Virus record (IMG/VR): IMGVR_UViG_3300026136_000275
Location: 1-25,190 of that record
Strand: one strand, 5' to 3'
DNA from: a virus
Length of the DNA: 25,190 bases
Within the stretch, counting starts at the first letter, position 1; each line of letters starts with the position of its first letter. The notes beneath the pieces were generated by a model. That model worked only from the letters and a program-made list of their open reading frames with translations, had not been told where the DNA came from and ran no database searches. This document shows positions 1-8,161 of this stretch, piece by piece. A program made the position numbers and the translations under genes.

Positions 1-3
1 AAA

Positions 4-828
4 TTAAACGAGATTGTTCAATAATTCCCAGGCTGTTCCATTAGCCATTTCTTCCATAGAATAATTATTATAAGCAAGTGAACTAAACAATCCAACCCTA
101 TCCCCATACACAGGAGTTTCAATTTTAGTAAAATCAGTTTCGGCTATAGGTGTTGCAGAACAAGTGCTAGAATTACAAAACACTGGCACACCGTTTGCAA
201 AACTTTCAACTAGTGTATTACTGTTAAATGTAACCATTGCATAATATTCGTTCCAATCAATTTTACCCAATTTTTTATCTGTGGGTATGTCAATTTTTAT
301 TGTTGCACCTACGTGATCTTTTGCTATTCCTGGATTGTATGGCTTATTTCTAACAACTATTTCTCTATCTGTATTTTCTTTTAAAACTTTCAGTGTATTA
401 TCTAACCAATCGTTTGCATTGAAAAAGTTTGCAATAGCATTTGTAGGAGGTAACACAAGAATTTTCGAACCAGATTTATTCCACGGCTTGATGTCTTGTT
501 TAAAATATTTTTCATATCTATCTGTTGGCTTATTGTACATTTTGGTTTGACAATGTGCATTTTTTGTTATCCTTAACCAGTGCGGATAGTCGTGAGCATT
601 AGTAAAGTATCCATGATCCATAAAATAGAAATCTTTATTTTCTTTGGCGCACCAATTATATACTTCACCAGAACCCGCTAATATACCATACATTACTAAA
701 GTTTCGTTAGGTAAATTTTTTAAATCTCTCCAATGGTATATTTTAAATGTGCCAGGAGTTCCTTGTACAAAAGCATCAACATATCTTTGAGTTCTTGGTT
801 TGGTGGTATGAACCCCGGCTATGTTCAT
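4..828 (-). CDS. Capsule-type GT-B-like glycosyltransferase, paralog A
   Basis: Complete 274-aa protein and last gene of a leftward operon. Its start overlaps the stop of the upstream gene as ATGA. A conserved C-terminal block reads NSNTLVESFANGVPVF, followed by a PIAETD...IETP segment and an SLAYNNYSMEEM-type tail. A vRxKP motif lies near residue 160. The same block occurs in three other proteins of this window (3217-4023, 5045-6055, 9979-10857), so this is one copy of a local paralogous family. The block resembles the C-terminal nucleotide-sugar-binding half of KpsC/KpsS-like capsule glycosyltransferases. There is no signal peptide or membrane segment, so it should act in the cytoplasm. Donor and acceptor are unknown. 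The family match is from recalled motifs; the paralogy is seen directly. Confidence 0.7.
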   Translation of the reverse strand: MNIAGVHTTKPRTQRYVDAFVQGTPGTFKIYHWRDLKNLPNETLVMYGILAGSGEVYNWCAKENKDFYFMDHGYFTNAHDYPHWLRITKNAHCQTKMYNKPTDRYEKYFKQDIKPWNKSGSKILVLPPTNAIANFFNANDWLDNTLKVLKENTDREIVVRNKPYNPGIAKDHVGATIKIDIPTDKKLGKIDWNEYYAMVTFNSNTLVESFANGVPVFCNSSTCSATPIAETDFTKIETPVYGDRVGLFSSLAYNNYSMEEMANGTAWELLNNLV

Positions 829-1547
829 TTTTTAAAATCCTTAATGAACTTTTTAAGTGCATCAACATCTGCATTAAGATGTCTTTCTCGTATTTTGCTC
901 CATACATAGTCATCTCTAAAGTTAATATCTAAATGTTTCCTAACTTGTTTTCCTGTGTCATCAAATACTTTCTTTGCCTTAATTGTAACGTCTGGAAAAT
1001 ATAAACATCTGTTTAGTTTCCTGGAAACTTTTTGTGTATACGTATCTACGTACCAATGCCAGAAGAAAGGTGGCACAAAATAACCTAATGTATTGATCCA
1101 ATTTTTGTGTACTAAAAAGTGTGGAGATGAGAATGGAACGTCTCCAATTAGTGTTGGCTCTTTTGCATTTAATAAACTTTTAGGTTTATTTTTATCTTTG
1201 CCATCATAAGGGATAGCCATTAAAATTTTATCCGGATAGTTAGTAAATCCATCAACCATTTTTGTATCCCAATTCTGTGTTTTAAATTGTATATCATCAC
1301 CTGCTAAAAAAACGTAATCGTATCTGGCTTTTTCTGCCATTAGATTCCAACTATAACAAGTAGATCTATTTGGACCAACTGTATAATGTTTCTTGTCTAT
1401 GGTATCTTTATATTCTTCTAATGCTGGATCGTCATTGTTTAGATAAATCAAAAACTCTATATCATCTGCGGCTGTATCATATGCAGTATCAATCATTCTT
1501 TTTGCTAGTTGAGGTCTACCTCTAGATGGACAACTTATTGAAATCAT
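825..1547 (-). CDS. GT-A (GT2-like) glycosyltransferase
   Basis: 240 aa, overlapping both neighbours by ATGA (4 nt), so it is translationally coupled in the leftward operon 2548-4. The N-terminus (MISISCPSRGRPQLAKRMI) has the beta-strand and basic-loop opening of GT2-type enzymes. Around residues 75-90 it has YDYVFLAGDDIQF, where GDD fits the metal- and nucleotide-binding acidic motif of GT-A folds. A later FFWHWYVDTYTQ stretch lies where the acceptor-side acidic residue is expected. It probably transfers a sugar from an NDP donor to a surface or virion glycan. The acceptor cannot be told. No membrane helix is seen. Confidence 0.7.
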   Translation of the reverse strand: MISISCPSRGRPQLAKRMIDTAYDTAADDIEFLIYLNNDDPALEEYKDTIDKKHYTVGPNRSTCYSWNLMAEKARYDYVFLAGDDIQFKTQNWDTKMVDGFTNYPDKILMAIPYDGKDKNKPKSLLNAKEPTLIGDVPFSSPHFLVHKNWINTLGYFVPPFFWHWYVDTYTQKVSRKLNRCLYFPDVTIKAKKVFDDTGKQVRKHLDINFRDDYVWSKIRERHLNADVDALKKFIKDFKK

Positions 1548-2548
1548 ATTAATTTATTTTTCCAAGTTTCGGGGGTTTTATCATTTATTATTTCTAACGG
1601 CAGATGGTACTGAAACTTTTTGGTACCTCTATTTCTAATATATTCTGCTGTCTTTTGTACAGATTGTCTTACATTTGTAGAAGTTTTGTATCCTAATAAT
1701 TTTCTTGCTTTGTCTGACGAGCAGACAGCAATCTTGACTTCTTGTGGTCTATCTTTATGATATAAACAATCTAAATTTAATCCAGTTTCGTTAGCACACA
1801 TTTCGGCTAAATCATTGATTGTGCAAGACTCTTCGTCTGGACCAATGTTAACTACTTCGCCGACTACATCTTCCTGAAAGGCAAGTGCGTTCAAACAATA
1901 TAAACAATCATCTATGTAACTAAAACATCTTCTCTGTTCACCATCTCCGTATATGATTGGTTGTTTGCCTTGTAACATTCTGTTCAGCATAATTGACATA
2001 ACGTTCCTAAATGGATCGTCATACTTTTGTCTAGGTCCAACGATGTTGTGTGGAACAGCAATTACATACTCAACTCCGTGCGTTTCACATAAATTTTTTA
2101 ACACATCTTCACCGGCCTTCTTTGCGATACCATATGGATCTTGGGGACGACATTCGTAATCTTCTTTGTATGGCATTTCATCATGATGACCATATCTTGC
2201 CATGCTTGAGCAATACACAATACGTTTAACTTTATTTCTTATTGCCGCTGTAATAGTTGTGACCGATGCTTCAAAAATATTTCTTGTTACAAGCACAGGA
2301 GAGAATACAGATAGTCCTTCGTATGCCGTTGCGGCAGTGTGATATACAATATCACACCCTTCCATTGCTTTGGTTAAGTTTTCTAAATCACAACAATCTA
2401 CTTGATGAAACTCTACACCCTGTGGTACATTATCAGCATATCCGCCAATCATATTATCATTACCAGCAACAGTATGTCCGTTTGCTAACATCAGGTCTGC
2501 TAGATGTGAACCTAAAAATCCCGCAACACCTGTAATAAAAATTTTCAT
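1544..2548 (-). CDS. NAD-dependent sugar epimerase/dehydratase (extended SDR)
   Basis: 334 aa. The N-terminal Rossmann motif GVAGFLGSHLADLM (GxxGxxG) binds NAD(P). The catalytic YxxxK is PYGIAKKAGED near residue 140, with the serine in YCSSMARYG just before it. The C-terminal half has the sugar-nucleotide-binding style of UDP-glucose 4-epimerase/GDP-mannose dehydratase relatives (GDGEQRRCFSYIDD). Length is normal for the family. It is first gene of the leftward operon 2548-4, with a TAAATA box 6 nt before the start. It should interconvert or dehydrate an NDP-sugar for the neighbouring transferases; exact substrate unknown. A second, less similar SDR lies at 9047. Confidence 0.85.
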   Translation of the reverse strand: MKIFITGVAGFLGSHLADLMLANGHTVAGNDNMIGGYADNVPQGVEFHQVDCCDLENLTKAMEGCDIVYHTAATAYEGLSVFSPVLVTRNIFEASVTTITAAIRNKVKRIVYCSSMARYGHHDEMPYKEDYECRPQDPYGIAKKAGEDVLKNLCETHGVEYVIAVPHNIVGPRQKYDDPFRNVMSIMLNRMLQGKQPIIYGDGEQRRCFSYIDDCLYCLNALAFQEDVVGEVVNIGPDEESCTINDLAEMCANETGLNLDCLYHKDRPQEVKIAVCSSDKARKLLGYKTSTNVRQSVQKTAEYIRNRGTKKFQYHLPLEIINDKTPETWKNKLI

Positions 2549-2554
2549 TAAAAC

Positions 2555-2560
2555 TATTTA
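2555..2560 (-). promoter_or_regulatory. TAAATA box for the leftward sugar operon
   Basis: Minus-strand TAAATA (plus-strand TATTTA) 6 nt before ATG 2548, in the short gap after the FkbM gene. Confidence 0.5.
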
Positions 2561-2584
2561 ATATGTGTTATTGTGGTGGTAAAA

Positions 2585-3217
2585 TTATCTACAAAAGATT
2601 TTGTCAGGCCATATATTCATCATTTCATAAAAGCCTAGTTCTTTTAAATAGTCTTCAATTTTGCCGTTGCTTGAACCATATTTTTTAGAATTATTATTAA
2701 GTTCTATCATAATATATTGCACTGTTTCTAAAGTTTGTTTGGCACCTTCAAGCACTTTCATTTCATACCCTTCAACATCTAACTTGATCAATTCAACATT
2801 TTTATATTCAAATGAATCTATTGTTCTCATCGGAACGTTACCTGCTTTATCGTCAATTCTTACTGCTTGAGTAAAATCATCTGACGTTAAACTTACTTCA
2901 CCCTCTCTATCACCCAATGCAAATCTATTACAACTGATATTATCATATCCTCCTAGATTTTTTTCTAAACATTCAAAATTTAATTTGTTTGGTTCAAATG
3001 CATATAGTCTTCCAGCAAATCCTTTCATTTCATATGCCCAAGTTCCTGCCCAGGCACCTACATCAATAACAGTTTCAAAATGTTTGTGTTGTGTTCTACA
3101 CCATTCTTTGAACTGCAATAAACATTTATTTTGTGTAAAAGGTTTTCCTTCTTTCCAATCATTTAAGTGAATATCGTTTTCAGGAATCCAGAACTCGTTT
3201 ATTTTTATAGCACCCAT
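2585..3217 (-). CDS. FkbM-family SAM methyltransferase
   Basis: 210 aa using the ATG at 3217. The open frame continues upstream to 3304, but I reject that start because it would lie inside the preceding gene. At 3217 the stop of that gene and this ATG form TAATG, a usual coupling arrangement. SAM-binding motif I is VIDVGAWAGTWA (about residues 48-59), followed by YAFEPN (motif II acidic region). The FkbM signature LIKLDVEGYEMKVLEGA is near residues 165-181. Family members O-methylate sugars or secondary metabolites. With glycosyltransferases on both sides, methylation of a surface sugar is the likely role. The protein is compact and cytoplasmic. Confidence 0.8.
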   Translation of the reverse strand: MGAIKINEFWIPENDIHLNDWKEGKPFTQNKCLLQFKEWCRTQHKHFETVIDVGAWAGTWAYEMKGFAGRLYAFEPNKLNFECLEKNLGGYDNISCNRFALGDREGEVSLTSDDFTQAVRIDDKAGNVPMRTIDSFEYKNVELIKLDVEGYEMKVLEGAKQTLETVQYIMIELNNNSKKYGSSNGKIEDYLKELGFYEMMNIWPDKIFCR

Positions 3218-4023
3218 TAATAATATTTTTCTATCATTTTTACAGCAAGTCCATTTTCTATCTCTTCTGGAGTGAACTGCTGATATGCCAAAGAACACAA
3301 CCACTGGTAAGGATCAACATACTTTGGATTTTCAATATTACTTAACTCTATTTCTCCAATTGGTTTGGCAAAACTTTTTTCGTGACAGAATACTGGCACA
3401 CCATTGCAAATTGATTCTACAGCACTAATAGAACAAGAAGTAACACAAGCAAAAGCATCTTTTAAATCTTCTTCTATAGGAGTTTTTGCTTCACTTGGAC
3501 CAGACGTTCCTCTACCACGTGGTTTTTGTCTAACTTTAATTGGTCTATCTGTATATTTTTTTAGTGTGCTTAAAGTATCTTCTAACCAACCAGGTTGCTT
3601 AAGATATAAATTAATACCCGGCGAACTTGGACAAACTAAAATATGTTTTCCTTCTCTGTTCGGCGACTTAACTTTTATTTTAAAAGAATCAAATCTAGTA
3701 GAATCACAATCATTAATAAGTTTAGCATGAATATTATTCTTACATATTCTCCAATAGTGATTATCTTTTTTTAAATTATTGTTATCAAATCTTCCAAAAT
3801 ATGGTGTATCAGTAAACCAATAATCTTGTTTATTTGCTTCTAACTTATGAATCATACTTAAATTATTGCCAACAAATCCCCAAAACATAGAATTTGCAAG
3901 AGCCGTTGTTGCTTTTGAATTGTCTAGACAGTTTGTTTCTTCAGACCAAGACTTCAGTACACCAGAAAATACTTCCCAGGCTTTACTTTTTAGATTGCTT
4001 GTTGGTGCATAAATTGTTAGCAT
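3217..4023 (-). CDS. Capsule-type GT-B-like glycosyltransferase, paralog B
   Basis: 268 aa and second of the four-member family. The shared C-terminal block reads SAVESICNGVPVF, then PIGEIELSNIENPKYVDPYQW and SLAYQQFTPEEIENG. The family vRxKP motif appears as VRQKPRG. It is first gene of a two-gene leftward unit with the FkbM methyltransferase, coupled by TAATG. It has a TAAATA box 10 nt upstream that overlaps the box of the divergent gene at 4053. Probably a cytoplasmic sugar transferase of the KpsC/KpsS-like type; function is inferred from family resemblance, paralogy is seen. Confidence 0.7.
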   Translation of the reverse strand: MLTIYAPTSNLKSKAWEVFSGVLKSWSEETNCLDNSKATTALANSMFWGFVGNNLSMIHKLEANKQDYWFTDTPYFGRFDNNNLKKDNHYWRICKNNIHAKLINDCDSTRFDSFKIKVKSPNREGKHILVCPSSPGINLYLKQPGWLEDTLSTLKKYTDRPIKVRQKPRGRGTSGPSEAKTPIEEDLKDAFACVTSCSISAVESICNGVPVFCHEKSFAKPIGEIELSNIENPKYVDPYQWLCSLAYQQFTPEEIENGLAVKMIEKYY

Positions 4024-4033
4024 AGTATTATTT

Positions 4034-4043
4034 TATTTAAATA
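4034..4043. promoter_or_regulatory. Palindromic bidirectional TAAATA element
   Basis: TATTTAAATA is a perfect 10-bp palindrome that gives a TAAATA box to each of two divergent genes: 9 nt before ATG 4053 and 10 nt before ATG 4023. Confidence 0.55.
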
Positions 4044-4052
4044 ATTGACAGT

Positions 4053-5096
4053 ATGCAAGTTAAAAATATCACAAATCTGAAGTATTTTTCTGAAAAATTT
4101 GAAATGGTTGATACACCAACCTCATATCTTACATATCAAACCAACCCAACATACCTAGGTGAATTTTATAATTGTATGGTAAACACTATGCCATTTTTGA
4201 TCACTGAAACCGGAGGACTTATATCCGAACACGTATGGCCTCTAACCTGGAAACAGAAGAAAAAATTAGGTCCTAAAATGGGTGTTTTTTCAACTTGGTC
4301 AGAAAATATGCACATCAATATTCCTCCTGTATCAGAAAGTTATAACGAAGAAGGAAAATATGTTTGGCTTCCAATAGATGTATCGTCTGGTAATAATCCA
4401 TGGCATATATGGATGGATGTGATTGCTAAAATGAGAATATTAGAAAAACGTTTAGGATTAAATTACAAAGATTTTGTTTACGTAATGCCTCACAAAAGTC
4501 AATATTTTGAAAAAGTAATAAAAGAGATTATGCCAGATCTCAAAGTAATTACAATGCCAAAAAACAGCACTTGGAAATTTAAACATCTGTATGTCCCTAC
4601 AATGTGTAATCATGACGACGGTGTTATTGTGCCACAGTCAATCTCCTGGATACGCTCAAGATTTTTAAACAAGTCTGTAAAGGCTCCTCATAGAAAACTT
4701 TTTATCGATAGAGGAGTTGGTTCTAGAAAATTATCAAACAAAGAAGAAATATTTGCAATACTTAAAGGATGGGAAGTATTAAGATTAGAAGAGATGTCAA
4801 TTATAGATCAACTCACTGCATTTGCTGAAGCAACACATATAACTGGAACTCATGGTGCAGGACTGGTTAACTTATTATGGTGTATGCCCGGAACTAAAGT
4901 AATTGAAATAGTACACAAATATACTGCAAAAAAAGTTTATCCTAACTTATCGTTTTTATGTGGGTTAAAACATAAAGTTTTAATGGGAGAGTGTGTTGCA
5001 ATACCTAAAACCACACACGAAAAAACTTTTAAAAGATTAAATGATTACAATGATATTAAATTAGATTCAAGTATTTTGTTACGGAATCTTGAATAA
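4053..5096 (+). CDS. GT61-family (DUF563) glycosyltransferase
   Basis: 347 aa. Near residues 255-275 it carries ITGTHGAGLVNLLWCMPG followed by KVIEI, the signature of GT61 enzymes (relatives of plant xylosyltransferase and animal EOGT, widespread in bacterial surface-glycan loci). An earlier KLFIDRGVGSRKLSNKEEI segment is the usual R-x(n)-R-x-N/S block of the family. Length is normal. It is divergent from the leftward gene at 4023, with a shared palindromic promoter element, and convergent with the gene ending at 5045: the two 3' ends overlap by 52 nt. There is no other gene in its unit. Cytoplasmic; acceptor unknown. Confidence 0.8.
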   Translation: MQVKNITNLKYFSEKFEMVDTPTSYLTYQTNPTYLGEFYNCMVNTMPFLITETGGLISEHVWPLTWKQKKKLGPKMGVFSTWSENMHINIPPVSESYNEEGKYVWLPIDVSSGNNPWHIWMDVIAKMRILEKRLGLNYKDFVYVMPHKSQYFEKVIKEIMPDLKVITMPKNSTWKFKHLYVPTMCNHDDGVIVPQSISWIRSRFLNKSVKAPHRKLFIDRGVGSRKLSNKEEIFAILKGWEVLRLEEMSIIDQLTAFAEATHITGTHGAGLVNLLWCMPGTKVIEIVHKYTAKKVYPNLSFLCGLKHKVLMGECVAIPKTTHEKTFKRLNDYNDIKLDSSILLRNLE

Positions 5097-6055
5097 ACTT
5101 TTCCAGATCTTATCTCATCAATAGACCACAACATATAACCTAAATCATTTAACCATTGTGTTCTATCAGGGTACTTTGGGTTTTCGATATCTTCTAAATT
5201 AGTATTTGCTACTGGCCAACAAATTGCAAGATCTGAGGTAACAAAGGTAGGGACTCCACGAATGCAAGAGTCGACACTGGCAGTAGAATTGTGAGTAACA
5301 ACAGCATGACAATTATTTAATGCCTGCTGAAAATTAAATCTATAATACTTTTTCTCATCACCTTGAAAGTGCTTTTGTCCAATTATTACGTCACAGTCAG
5401 GTGGAAACTCGCCTTTTCTTTGTTCCATTGCCGACACGTGATTAGGATGAGGCCTTACTAAAAATTTTCTTTTTGTTAATGGTCTCAATTTTTTATATAC
5501 ATCATTAAACCATTCTATTGGATCTAGTTCGTTCATACTCCAATTATCTTTTGGTTGTAACACAAACAATATAGGAGCATCTGGATTGGGTTTTTGCCAT
5601 TCATAGTTTCCAATATTAAACAATCCTTGCATTTCTTTCCATCGATCGTCTGGTGAATTATCTGCTAAAAAGTTTCCATTACGCATTGGTGTCCACAATG
5701 CTACTCTGTATCTGTGATTTGGAACTCCTGCTGTGTTTCCAAAACTTGAACAAAGTCCACCATCAAATGTTATAATAACACTTCCGTTTTTCTTTGCGTT
5801 TTGTACTAATGTGTATCTTCTGCCTTTAGTATGATGTAATTGTTTATCGCCACCATAACCAAACATAACTCCAATTGGTGCTGTTATTTCCATTTCGTTA
5901 TCCACAGTCAATCCTGTTAAATTTTCATTAACAATTTCGACTTCGTCGCCAACTGCTCTTATGCCTTCTGCAAAATCGTATAACAACTTATAAGAGTCGC
6001 CTTTTTTACGATCTTTCACTGTTCTTCTAAATATTTGGACCTTGATCTTTTTCAT
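5045..6055 (-). CDS. Capsule-type GT-B-like glycosyltransferase, paralog C
   Basis: 336 aa, the longest member of the four-copy family. The shared block reads AVVTHNSTASVDSCIRGVPTF, then PVANTNLEDIENPKYPDRTQW and a LGYMLWSIDEIRSGK tail; the vR motif is LVRPHPN. The HNS...GvP pattern is typical of KpsC/KpsS-like and related GT-B transferases where the phosphate-binding end of the nucleotide sugar sits. It has its own short unit; the 3' end overlaps that of the GT61 gene by 52 nt. No TAAATA box is seen before its start, unlike most first genes here. Cytoplasmic, substrate unknown. Confidence 0.72.
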   Translation of the reverse strand: MKKIKVQIFRRTVKDRKKGDSYKLLYDFAEGIRAVGDEVEIVNENLTGLTVDNEMEITAPIGVMFGYGGDKQLHHTKGRRYTLVQNAKKNGSVIITFDGGLCSSFGNTAGVPNHRYRVALWTPMRNGNFLADNSPDDRWKEMQGLFNIGNYEWQKPNPDAPILFVLQPKDNWSMNELDPIEWFNDVYKKLRPLTKRKFLVRPHPNHVSAMEQRKGEFPPDCDVIIGQKHFQGDEKKYYRFNFQQALNNCHAVVTHNSTASVDSCIRGVPTFVTSDLAICWPVANTNLEDIENPKYPDRTQWLNDLGYMLWSIDEIRSGKVYSRFRNKILESNLISL

Positions 6056-6071
6056 TAAATATGTATATAAT
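6042..6071 (+). promoter_or_regulatory. Sigma70-like promoter and TAAATA box before 6090
   Basis: TTGATC (6042-6047), 18-nt spacer and an exact TATAAT (6066-6071), with TAAATA at 6056-6061 between them. The start codon is at 6090. The host-type and phage-late-type elements overlap, so either or both may be used. Confidence 0.45.
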
Positions 6072-6089
6072 TATCAAAGGATAAAGTCT

Positions 6090-7004
6090 ATGAGATCATT
6101 AGCGGTTATAACAACTTTCCCACCAAATCGTTGGGAGGCATACGGAAAAAGAATGATAGAAAGTTTTATAGATAACTGGCCTAATGATGTTAAACTTTAT
6201 GTGTACTACGAAAAAGAATTACCACCCATCAAGCACGAAAAAATTGAATACATTGATTTAGAAAAAGTAAATCCAGATTTGGTTGCATTCAAAGAAAGAC
6301 ACAAAAACGATCCAGTTGCTAACGGAGAGTTAGATGAGATCGAAGGAGGTGTGAGGAGAAGACCAGAAGCCGGTCATAATGACAAAGGTAAAGGATCTTT
6401 TCTATGGGACGCAGTTAGATTTGCTCATAAAACTTTTTGTGTTGCACACGCAGTAAAAAATTTAAAGACCGATGTTGTGTTATGGCTAGATGCCGACACA
6501 TACACTTTTAGACCAATTCCAAAAGAATTCATACTTGATTTAATACCAGTAGACAAACTTGTAAATTACTTAGGTAGAGGAGAAAAATATCCTGAATGTG
6601 GTTTTGTAAGTTACAATTTACATCACGCAATGATGGATAGATTTATAGATACTTGGGTAGACTTATATAAAAGCGATGCGATTTTTAAACATTTAGAATG
6701 GCACGATTCTTATATTTTTTGGCAAGTATTAAAACAAGTTGCACCTGATAGTGGTTATGACATTGGTAAGGGTGCTGGTGCAAAAGGACATCACATTTTT
6801 ATTAACAGTGTTTTAGGATCTTATATTGATCATATGAAAGGCAAAAGAAAAATTAAAGGAAAAAGTTCTGCTAGTGATTTACGAACAGACAGAACAGAAG
6901 ACTACTGGAAATCAGTTGAAAATTATGATCCGTTTGCCAAAGGAGGATTTGATCCAAAACAAGCAAATGATATAGTATCTAAAGTAGACAAAAAAGGAAA
7001 TTAA
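6090..7004 (+). CDS. GT-A-like transferase with DxD motif, twin 1
   Basis: 304 aa from ATG 6090. The frame is open back to 6042, but that start would run over the promoter region and the divergent start, while MRSLAVITTF matches the N-terminus of its twin (MKSLTIATTW at 8158) and an AAAGGA stretch lies before 6090. The DxD motif is LWLDADTYTF (about residues 132-141). Shared with the twin: YIDL near residue 52, F..RHKN.P, DAVRF, YLGR, HxFINSxLGxYxDHMKG, and a closing K-x-S-S...SDL. The pair flanks the ColD-like gene. Probably transfers a sugar made by the neighbours. The family is not precisely recognised; GT-A fold is inferred from DxD and context. Confidence 0.65.
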   Translation: MRSLAVITTFPPNRWEAYGKRMIESFIDNWPNDVKLYVYYEKELPPIKHEKIEYIDLEKVNPDLVAFKERHKNDPVANGELDEIEGGVRRRPEAGHNDKGKGSFLWDAVRFAHKTFCVAHAVKNLKTDVVLWLDADTYTFRPIPKEFILDLIPVDKLVNYLGRGEKYPECGFVSYNLHHAMMDRFIDTWVDLYKSDAIFKHLEWHDSYIFWQVLKQVAPDSGYDIGKGAGAKGHHIFINSVLGSYIDHMKGKRKIKGKSSASDLRTDRTEDYWKSVENYDPFAKGGFDPKQANDIVSKVDKKGN

Positions 7005-8161
7005 TGATATATCCATTAGCATATTCAACTTGGGGTAAAGAAGAAGTCGATGCAATACAAAAAGTTATTGATACAGATATGTATACCATGGGTAGCCATG
7101 TAAAACAATTTGAACAAGAGTTTGCTGAACTCTTTAATTCACCAAATGCAGTAATGGTCAACTCCGGCTCTAGTGCGAATCTTTTAATGTTAAGTTTATT
7201 GAAATGGAAATATAGACTTACAGGAGATATCATTGTTCCGGTTGTAGGTTGGGCAACAACTTATTTTCCTATTGTACAAAATGGATTTAAAATTAATTTT
7301 GTAGACGTAGACCCAAATACTTGGAACATCGATGTAACAAAGATTGAACAAGCAATCACGCCTAACACTGTTGCAATAATGCCTGTAAACTTACTAGGCA
7401 ATAGTTGTGATTATAAAGCAATAAAAGAAATATGTTTCAAACACAAATTGCTTTTGATTGAAGATAACTGTGAATCAATGGGTGCCAAATTTAACGATCA
7501 ATACACGGGCACATTTGGTTTAGCAGGATCATTCAGTTTCTTTTTCAGTCATCATATACAGACAATGGAAGGTGGTATGGTACTTTGCAAACACAAAGAC
7601 GATGCAGATTATTTGAGAAGTATGAGAGCTCATGGATGGGTTAGAGACTTACCTGATAATTCATCACTGTATAAAAAGACAGGAAACGCATTTAATGATA
7701 ATTTTATATTTGCAACTCCGGGTTATAATTTAAGACCGTTAGAAATGAGTGGTGCTATAGGATCTGTACAACTAAAAAAATGGAACGATATAATGAAAGT
7801 TAGATTAGAAAACACTAAACATTTTTTAAATCTATTTGCAAATAAATCTTGGTGTAGAATACAAAACGAAACAGGAGAAAGCAGTTGGTTTACCTTTGGT
7901 ATTGTGTTAGATGGAGAACTTAAAGGTCGTAGAGAAGAAATAATTAATGCATTAACAAATGCTGGAATACAAAATAGACCACTTGCATCCAGAAACTTTT
8001 TAAAGCAACCTGTAATGCCTAACCTAGATCATATTGTTTCAGGAACAATGGATGCCGCAAACGACATACACGATAACGGATTCTTTGTTGGCAACGGTAG
8101 TATCGATATTAAAGAAGGTATCGATAAAATGTATGAGATAATATCAGGATTTGCAAAGTGA
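7004..8161 (+). CDS. ColD-like PMP-dependent sugar 3-dehydratase (DegT/DnrJ/EryC1/StrS)
   Basis: 385 aa, fold-type I. Cofactor phosphate region NSGSSANL near residue 53, LIEDNCESMG near 151 (the Asp pairs with the pyridine nitrogen). Where ordinary DegT aminotransferases have the Schiff-base lysine, the motif here is SFFFSHHIQTMEGGM, with His183. This Lys-to-His change is the hallmark of ColD and RfbH, which use PMP to remove the 3-hydroxyl of a 4-keto-6-deoxy sugar nucleotide. The single-subunit ColD type seems likelier because no ferredoxin-like partner is visible nearby. Start ATG overlaps the upstream TAA (TAATG) and the end overlaps the next gene as GTGA. Product sugar would be a 3,6-dideoxyhexose or its amino derivative; that part is inference. 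Confidence 0.8.
   Translation: MIYPLAYSTWGKEEVDAIQKVIDTDMYTMGSHVKQFEQEFAELFNSPNAVMVNSGSSANLLMLSLLKWKYRLTGDIIVPVVGWATTYFPIVQNGFKINFVDVDPNTWNIDVTKIEQAITPNTVAIMPVNLLGNSCDYKAIKEICFKHKLLLIEDNCESMGAKFNDQYTGTFGLAGSFSFFFSHHIQTMEGGMVLCKHKDDADYLRSMRAHGWVRDLPDNSSLYKKTGNAFNDNFIFATPGYNLRPLEMSGAIGSVQLKKWNDIMKVRLENTKHFLNLFANKSWCRIQNETGESSWFTFGIVLDGELKGRREEIINALTNAGIQNRPLASRNFLKQPVMPNLDHIVSGTMDAANDIHDNGFFVGNGSIDIKEGIDKMYEIISGFAK

Noticed and set aside
3217-3304. Longer N-terminus for the FkbM methyltransferase starting at 3304
   Set aside because: It would overlap the preceding gene by nearly 90 nt; the TAATG at 3217 and the family N-terminus fit better.
7004-8161. Calling this simply an amino-sugar aminotransferase
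   Set aside because: The active-site lysine is replaced by His in SFFFSHHIQTMEGG, which points to the ColD/RfbH dehydratases.
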